Part shown: positions 26,701-35,700 of the stretch, piece after piece | Layout: every line of letters begins with the position of its first letter | Numbering within the stretch: position 1 is the stretch's first letter | Assembly (NCBI GenBank): GCA_028700515.1 | Contig: JAQVSN010000003.1 | Span: 1 to 37,973, forward strand | Direction of reading: 5' to 3' | Source: Candidatus Omnitrophota bacterium | GTDB taxonomy: Bacteria; Omnitrophota; Gorgyraeia; Tantalellales; Tantalellaceae | Length of the DNA stretch: 37,973 nucleotides | Translations under genes and position numbers: made by a program | The notes under the pieces: generated by a model | What the model saw: only the letters and a program-made list of their open reading frames with translations | Told to the model about the DNA's origin: nothing | The model's database searches: none

Positions 26701-29700
26701 CAACATCGGCTGTTTTTTCGAGAAAATGATCCGCTCTCATTTGCGGAGGAAGATCTTCATATTCCATCCCGTACTTGTTCCGGGCTGTTACCCCGAGGTA
26801 GGACATCATCTCGTCATAAGCGGCGACCTCTTCCATTCCCGCAAGCTCTTTGCGAAGATCACCTAAAGCCTCGTCCCTGGTGGCAACATAGAATAATTTC
26901 GCTACTATATCAAGATCGTTTAGTGTGTCGTCAAGACCCTGAAGATGCAAAACCCTGGAAAAAGTTTCTCTTATGGCCGGAGCTTTGGCGGAGATCCGTT
27001 CTCCCAGAACGTCGTATTCGAGGGATCCCTTTACCTTAAGCGTGTATATCACATCCATTATTCCGGGAAGATCCCTGAACTTGGCAAGCCCCGGCATGGC
27101 CAGGATCCTTGCGACCTCTTTTCTCGCTTCCGCGTTATCTCCTATCTCATATGCCGTATCTACCAGCTCATCCTCCGCGTTGTACATATTTACCCGCACC
27201 GAACCGTTAGACATGGGTTCCTTGACCCAGTGCAGTCCTTCAATGAGCCTGAACGCATACTCATCCGGTATGGCGGCAAGCTCCACACCACCCGTGGTGC
27301 TCATGCCCTCCATTGACGAGGTCGACTTAACGTCTCTGGTATCGAACCGCCTCACGCCTTCAGCATTGGCTTCTTTTGTGCCGGTAACGTCTTCTCTCAC
27401 GTAATACCTTGTGCCGCGGGCCTTATCGATCCTTCCATCCTCATCCACGGGGTACATAATGACCACCGAGGCGGTCTTTCCTGGATCCTCCATGGAGTAC
27501 ACTACATCTTTACCTGTATCCCTGTAGGTCTCGCCCTCCATGCCTTCGGAGTATATGGAAGATACCCTAAGCACCCCGGGATCAAGATGTGAGATCTCGG
27601 CGGATTTCTTCTTCCACTCGGTACGCTTTTCATCCATCACTATTTTGTCAGACTTCTCCTGTTTTCCGGCAACCGGCATTATTCTAGCTCTTAAGAACCC
27701 TCTGCGCGTGGCCGGATCCTGCCTGTTAAGGAAGAATACACCGCGTTCCTGATCGGGCCCGGATAGCGGCACGGAATATACCATCTGAGCGTCGACCGGA
27801 TCATACGCGTAAAGCGTGGTTTCCATGGCCGGGATATCTTCCGGCTTGATCGCCGCGATCTGTCCGGTGACCGGGTCTACCTTAAGTTTGTTCGTATCAA
27901 GTTCCGTGAACTCCCTTACCCTTCTCCTTCCGTAGATGCCGTAAAACTCGTATATGCCTCTTCCTCTATACGCCCCTTTCAGGCTGTAAAGACCGGTCAC
28001 GGGGTCTCTATTAAGATGGTAAGTGATGTATGAATCACTACCCTTTATGGGAGACCTTCTCGCGATTATATTTCCTCCCGAATAGTCGAGGTACCAGTTC
28101 CCGTCCCCGGTCTGTCTCAGAGTAACGTCCCATTCCTCAGATTCAAACTCTTTATCCTCATCAAGGAACGTTAGAAGACTCGTAACCCTCTGCCCGGGGG
28201 CAAGCGGGGCGTCATTACTAACAGCCCTTCCCTGCGCGTCCGTTCTGCCGTTCATGAAAATAATGATCCTCTCGTTATAAACGGGATCATAGAAGAACTT
28301 TACCGTTTCGTACTCCCTGCCTTTGGTGCCGTCCGCCATAAGGGCCCAGGCCCTGCTGTCAAGGGGTTTGTCCCCGAATTTAACTCCGGCAAAAAGCCTG
28401 AAAATGTCGTAGTCATATTCCGTCAGGTACATCTTGGCCTTAGACGTTTCCCTGGTAAGGAGGAACCTGTCGTCTTTTTCCGAATGTTTAAATCTCAGGA
28501 CCACGGAGTCCTTTTCGACGGTCACACTCTCCTCGCTGTCCGGAGAATTATGCTTTGACCGGAAACATACTACCTCCCTCATCCTCGAGTTGGCCGGATC
28601 GAAGACCAGTGTCTTACGGATAAGCCCGTTCTCGAAATGCGCTGTCATTATCTCCTGGAATATGGTCTTACCATAAGCGTCATAGAGGCTGAACGACACT
28701 TCGCTGGCAGTGGCTGATTCCCTCGTTTGAAGCGCCCAGGTCGTTCCCGGGGGTACCGTCACTACAGTGTCCTTTTCCATGCCCGGACCGCGGTAGAACC
28801 TGGCCTTCAGCTCACCGCCTTCTTCATACACATCCGCTACAGGTACACCGGAAGCGTTAAGAAGCTGTTTGGTCTCTCTTGTGACCGGCCGGCTCGTGTA
28901 GGTCTGCGGCGTGAAAGGTCTTAACGTCCCATCCAGACGTTCTTTTGTCCCGGTAGAATCGATCTCCAGGACCCTGCCGAAAATGTCCTTCCGTACCGTA
29001 GTTACGACATGGCGGATAGATTCGCGGCTCGTTAACTTGTCAGAACTCTTTTTATCCTCAAAATCTATTTTTGTTCCGTCAGAGGCATAAGAAGACCTCC
29101 TGAACACATCAAAAAGCTGCACGACCTCGCTGTCGTCCTTATCCCTCTCCGAAACTTTTTCCTGTGACTGGAGGAATCTCCAGAAATCTTTACTTCTGTC
29201 CGTTTCGTCAAAGATTATCTGGTCATATTTTTCAAGGATAGTAACCCCTGCACGGTCGGTGACTATGGTCCTCATAACGTTGCTATAATAACGTCCTTCT
29301 ACCGTGGCTTCGGGAATAAGCTCGTAAACCTCGGTCTTTCCGTCAACGTTATCGTATACCACTTTGTACAGGACCCGCTCCTGTTCATCCATTACGATAC
29401 GTTCTTCTCTGACAACATCAATGGAACGGGTCTCGCGGTTGTACCGCCTTTCCACATGCCACTTGTAGAAAACACGCGGAGTGCGCGAGTAATCGGGCCT
29501 GAACATCTGTCCTGCCGGGAAAGTGAACGTTCCATCGGCGATACCGGTCTTGTCGATCTCTGTTTTTGAACCTTCCCTGACCGGCGTAGCAGCGCCTTTT
29601 GCGATAACACTCGGTCCTAATTCTATCTCCAGACTGCCGCCCTCGTGGATGGTTTTTTCCGTAACTCCTATGGTCCTTGAAGCTGTGGCGTCAAATTCGC

Positions 29701-32700
29701 AGATCTCGTCCCTCGATATATACCGGGCCGTCAGGACATTCTGGGCCGATTCGTCGACTGCCAGATATATATCACCCTGCGGGGTCCTTAAGTACCGTAT
29801 AGCTCCGCCGACCCGCCTATAGGAACGTCCTTCCGCGTCAACACCCGTCTGGACGGTAAGCCTGCTGCCGCGTACCGTTATGGGGCTTTCTTCTTTCTCC
29901 CAGGCCTTCGTTACATGATCTTTCAGCCATCTGCGATCCCAATTCTCCATTCCGTTGACGACGCTGAAGATATATTCGGCCTCAAAGGAGAGTTTTTCCT
30001 CTTTTTTCCCGTCGACCGCGGATATCCTCCAGACCTTCTCTGTTATGACCTGAGTTCTGGGATCCCTCTCATATACTGTTCTTTCCGTATAAGAGCTCGA
30101 CGCCGAACTGTCGATCGTCTCGGACCTGAGTATCCTTCCGTCCGCGTCCTCCAGAAGCCCCTTCTCGTATACCTTTTCTCCGGTAAGGATGTCGTACCTC
30201 TCGCCTTTCATATGCCTGGTACCGTCGGCGTTATAAGTATGGTTATACTTTTCCCTCAATATCGGCGCATCGAACCCTCTCTCTCTCAAGAGTACTCCCT
30301 CGGCTAAAACATCTTCGGGCAGGGCCGCGATCCAGCCCTGCGTCTCCACTGTTCTTCCTTTCTCATCGAAAATAGTCACCCATGTTTCGTCCAGGGGTCT
30401 GCCAAGCCCAGGTATCTCCACAAGCTGCTGGGTCACGGAAAAAGTGGTCCTGTACTCGCCTTCCTCTTCAACCACAAAAACACGGCTTTCCCCGACCTTG
30501 TTGCCTTTGTTGTCGAACTCCTGTATCGGGATCATGCGGGTAGCTTTAGGATCTATTTTTCTCCCGTCCGGCAAAGTGAACCGGAACCCGCTGTCCACGG
30601 GACGCATCTCTCCCCATCTTTGGTACAGCCATCCGTCGACACGCCCTGTCTCGGCGTCGAAAGTCCCCCTGAACACCGCATAGGGTCTTTTACTGTCTGT
30701 CCCGTACAGGGAGACCTGACCTGCAACCTTGTCCTCGGCAACGGAGAACACTATTTTACCGTCCTGGTCCAAATAGTCATATCTGGCCCTTATAGCTGTT
30801 TTACCGTCGTCCGATAAGGTATATTCGACGGTCCTCTGGGCCTCTCCCCTTGTCCGGATCGGGAAAGCCTGGAAAAGAGGAGCTTCAGTGAGTCCGGCCC
30901 TGAATTGAGCGGCCATCTCAGCCGCGAACCTGGCCGTCTCTGTCCGCCTAAGATCCGCCTTGACTCCCGCTTTTTCTTCACGGGACATGGTCGCGTCCAC
31001 ATCTACGGCCCCGAGTTTCTCGTTAAGGCCCGGAACTCCTCCCTTAAAGGCGCCGTCAAGATCAAGGTTGAAAACAGGCCTGGATACCGGTGATTCCCTT
31101 CTCTTGGCGAGCCTGCCAACAACGCTCCAAGACGCCTCGTCAAAAGTGCCTTCATAAAGTTGTGTCCAGAATTTTCCGTCACCGGGCGCCACGGCCACTT
31201 CGGGTTTTCCCGTCTTCTTGTTCTTGGACACGTAATACGTCACGCGTCTTCCGGCCTCATCCTTTCCGGGATAAGCGCTGCCGCGGTTGGTCGCGAAATA
31301 GGCCGCATCGAAGAGCGGGTTCTCATACCCCTCAATGACCTGGCCTTTATCATCCGTCATCCTCGGCATTATCTCACGCTCAAGATAGTCCATCTTTTCG
31401 TTAAAGGCCCTGACAAACCCCTCGAAATCCTTCGATGGGTCGGGACAGCTTTCGCTTATGACATCGAAAAGTTTAAGCAGGTCCTGGGCAAGAAGCGCGT
31501 CACGCATGGTGCTCTTCTCGGATACCAGTCTTCTTTCAAACCTCTCGAGGTCCCTTTCCCTTTCAGCACGCTCGGAAGTGCCCGGCATGGCGGCATCGCG
31601 TCTGGCCTCAAGGGACTTCCTTTGCTCATCCATAAAGCTGAAGTGTCCGAAGATCTGATCGAACCGCGGACTACCCACCGCCGGGGTAAAATATCTTTCG
31701 GCAAGCCCTTTTGTCCTCTGCATCAAAGGAACATACTTGCGCACGGACTCGGCGGTCATCCTTTCGCCGAGGGCAAAACGGTAGAACACATCAGGGATCC
31801 TGGACTCAACGGGGCTGTCGACTCCATATCCCCTGCCCATGACCTCAAGCACCAATGGGGCCACGGCAGCCCTGGCCTGTCTGATCTCCTCATCGTTGTG
31901 CACGATCCCGACCCTGTCCGCCGTCTCACGCAGGTTCTGCTCCCATTTCATATATGAGAGATCCTTCCCGGAAGAAAGGGCGGTAAAAATGTCCCCTATG
32001 TGGACAAGCATCTCGTCGTGTATATCTTCCCCGGACCTCGCCGACCATACCGCAGCTCTGGCTCTTTCGAGTGAAGCTATATAGTCCACAACTCCCAGAA
32101 GCGGCATAAGCGCCGGATACGAACCGGTGCTGAAGTCGTTCACTTTACCGCTCGTGGTGTTATCCGTGAGCGGATAGATGAAACTCCCCAGAAAATCGGG
32201 GAACCACTGCTTCATCTTATCTTTATCGCCCTGGCACTCTCTGTATTTATCGAGGAAGAACGGAAGCCATGACCTCATGCTGTCAACGTGCCTTACCGCG
32301 AGTTCCTTCGATCCTATACGGTGAATATTGCAAAGCCTGGCCATCATAATGGCCCAGTCTTTCCGGGCTATGGTCCGGGTGGGATCGGGCAAGCCGTCAG
32401 CCTTGAGCGCCTCGAGAAGCTTGTCAGTAGCCGCTATAAAGGCCGGGTCTGACTCAAGGCCTTCAAGCTGGGTCATCTGTGGACTTACCAGAATGTCCGA
32501 TCCGGTCGCCGCAAAAGAGGCAAGACTCTCAAGCGCGTCGGTCACCCGGACCTGTTCTCTTCCGGCCATGGTACCCGCCGGAGAGATAGTCACCTGGGGA
32601 AGGTCCACTTTCAAAGCTTTCAAAGTTTCAGTAAGAACAAGTGCTTCTCTCTGGTATGCTATGGCCCTTGCCCTCCAGGCCGCGTATATGCTCGCCCATT

Positions 32701-35700
32701 GCTCTATAGCGTCCCGGACGGCATCCTCGTTCACCTGTCCTTTCTCGTAGGAATCTATCAGCCTCTTCATGCTGTCGGACGCCGCCAAAAGAGCTTTAGT
32801 GTTGGCATCAACGGCTTCCTGCATCTCTTTAAGGTTCCTTACGTCAAAAGCAAGACCGGCCATAAGCGTCTGGTCAAGACTGCGTCTTTGGGCCTCGAAT
32901 TCGCCTTTTTCCATAAAAGCCAATACGTTGGCCGCATCTCTTCTGCCGGAATCATACAGCGTCCAGGTGGCGCTTGCGCTGGCGGTAACGCCTGAAGTAA
33001 CGGATAAGCCCACTCCGGCGCTTAACTCAGGTATTAGCAGGGTACGCCAGAAACCGGTGGCGGAATATTTGGCTTCGGCTATTTCCACAAGCGCGTCAAG
33101 CTCTTTAAGGGCGGGATGTTTCTTCCTGTATTCCGCCCAGAACCTCCCGAACTCTTCATGAGACAGACCGGTTACATCGACCTTCAGCCTTTGCGTTCCG
33201 TCTTCCGAAACATACGCGAATTCCCCTCTTGAGACCATCTCGGAAGCCAGCTGTTGTTCGAGACGCCGCACCTGTATCCTGGCCTTCCTTATATCCCTGT
33301 TGACCTCGATCAACCTGCTTTGGAGCCGGTAAAGCCTGTCGGTAAGAACGTCCCCCACGGCAAAGGCCTCACTGACCTTTATGCCGGAGATGAAGGTCTC
33401 AAGAGCCTGTCTCTCTTCTTCAAGCCCCGCGAGCCCAAGCCGGGCATTTTCATATATTGACGCGTTACTCACAACGCGTTTAAGGTCCTCAAGATACGCG
33501 TTCCTCGCCCGGGCTTCAGCCGCTCCGATAGCGGCTGTCTTCTCCCTCCACATGAAATAATCGGTCCAACTTACCGTAACATCCACCCTGGCGTAGAGAT
33601 CATACTTTATTTCTTCACGCTCTTTTTTCTCATCCTCCATCTCGGCTTTCGAAGAAGAGATCTCCGTGAGCGATTCTTCCTTGTCGGTAAGGTCGTTCAA
33701 TCTGCCGACCATCTTGTTAAGTATGTCCTCCGGGTCCGGGGTCTGATACTCGGGTTTGATATGCCACCGTCCGCTCGCGTCCTGGAAAAGGAATTGTTCC
33801 CAGTGCTCCACCGGTCCTATTATCTTCTCGAGATCTCTTATATCCTGTCTTGTTTTCTCGTCCTGGCCTTCCGCCTCTTCAATGGCCCTGCTCAAAGCGC
33901 TCGAAGAACCTATGAATTCCTTCGACGCGCTTGTTCCGGCGGTCACCGCTATATGGTTCATCACCCAGGCCGCTCTTTCGAACGCGGCCTTACGGGCGTC
34001 TATTTCTACCGGAACGACCCAGGACTCTCTTGCCATAGAACCGACGACCTCCGCCAGATTGCCCCGGTACCCGTACCGGGTAACAGCTACCGCGTACTCG
34101 TTAAGCGCCGCCCTGACGCCGTCCGCCGCGTCCACAACTTCGGCCTCGGCGAGCGATATATCGTAAGGTTTAAGCTGGAGCGTAGTAAAAAGATCCGTTT
34201 CCCTGGTGCTTATCAGGTCCCTTACCCTCCTCCTCTTTAGCGCAAGATTTTCAAGGCTGAACCTTAAGTCCTCTCTGGCTTCGTCAAGTCTTGCTCTTTC
34301 GGTCTCTTTGGCCAGATCCACTTTATTCCTTTCCTGCCTGAGCAGGCTGTCCCATCTGGCCGTGAGCAAGATCGCCTGCTCTCTGTCTATATAGCCGCTC
34401 CTGCTCAAAGGTCCGAGTATATCGTCGGCAAACCCAAGGTTCAGGTCCACGCGGTCCTCTCCCTGAGCGATCCTGCTCCAGGAAAACCCGGCCGCGAGGG
34501 AAAAAGCCCTGCTCCAGGTAGTCATTTCCACTATGGCTTCCGCCTGCTGTCTCCTGAGTTCCAGTATCTGAAGCCTGAGCCTGGGGTTAGCCTCGGCCAC
34601 CGGAACGTTGAAAACAGCCGGATCTATTTCCTCAAAATCCCGTCCCGTAAGTCTTCTTATATTGGCGCGTGCCTTCGCCTGGTCAAGTTTGGCCGCTTCT
34701 ACCGCGTTCCTGGCGGCGGCAAGTTCACTCCGCGCGGCCGCTGTTTTAAGGGCCTCACCGGTAGCTTCAGCGTCCCGGACCACCCTTTCGCGCGCGCCTA
34801 CCCTCTCTTCCGCTATCCTTATACGGCTTTGGGCGTCAAGATATGCCAGGAATGCCTTACGTATTTCACTCGGCATGTTCTGCTTTACGTACTCGGCCTC
34901 AAGCTCCTTTATCCTTACATCCAGCCTGAGGAACCTCAAAAAGTACTTCCACCCCGGACCCTTCACCTGTATGTCCGCGTCTATACCTGCTCCGAACGTG
35001 GAATCTCCTCCTGATGTCGGTATGTTGTAACTGCCGGACAGCATTATCTTCTTAAAAAGCAAAAGGGGCCTGTCCTCCGCTTCCTGGAGCATTTGTCTGG
35101 ACTCGGCTATTCCGTTATTGAGCCAGGCAAGGTCTCCTTTTTCTTCATCCAGTCCCAGTGCGTCATTGACGGCATCCCCTTCTCTGTATACCCCGCTCCT
35201 GGTCTCTTCCGCCGGGGCCTCGCCTATGAGCTTTTCCAGGTCCTTAAGCGATGATTCATATTTTACTTTCAGGGACTCAAGCTCCCTCACGAGCGTATCT
35301 CTCTCCTGCCGCATCTCCCTGAGACGCTGGTTGGCCTCCAAAAGCTGGGTTCGGTCCAACCCTCCCTGTTCCACAGCGGCCGTCACTCTGGCGAGCCCAT
35401 CCTCAAGACTCCTGGTATTCTGCTCAACTCGCGCAAGGAGCTCTTCCAAAAGCGGTAAAGTATCGAGTATGAGCGCTTTCTCATCCCTGAATTGTTTGGC
35501 CGCCCGTAAATAATTTATCTGCTGCTCCCTCATCATTATGCCGGCCATGGCCGTGGTAAGCTCGGGCTTGTTGAGGTCTCCCTTGCGGACGAAACCCAGG
35601 ACGGGCTTCAGCATTATCATTAATGCCCCCCCGAATTCTACCTCGAGCCCAAAGACCTGCATCCAACAGCCTTTAGCCGCTTCCTGGAACTTATGCCCCG

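Noticed and set aside
27140-31210. RHS/YD polymorphic toxin
   Set aside because: The strand style is similar, but no RHS core motif, no regular YD period, no C-terminal toxin and no immunity gene are visible, and the chain continues into membrane and synthase domains.
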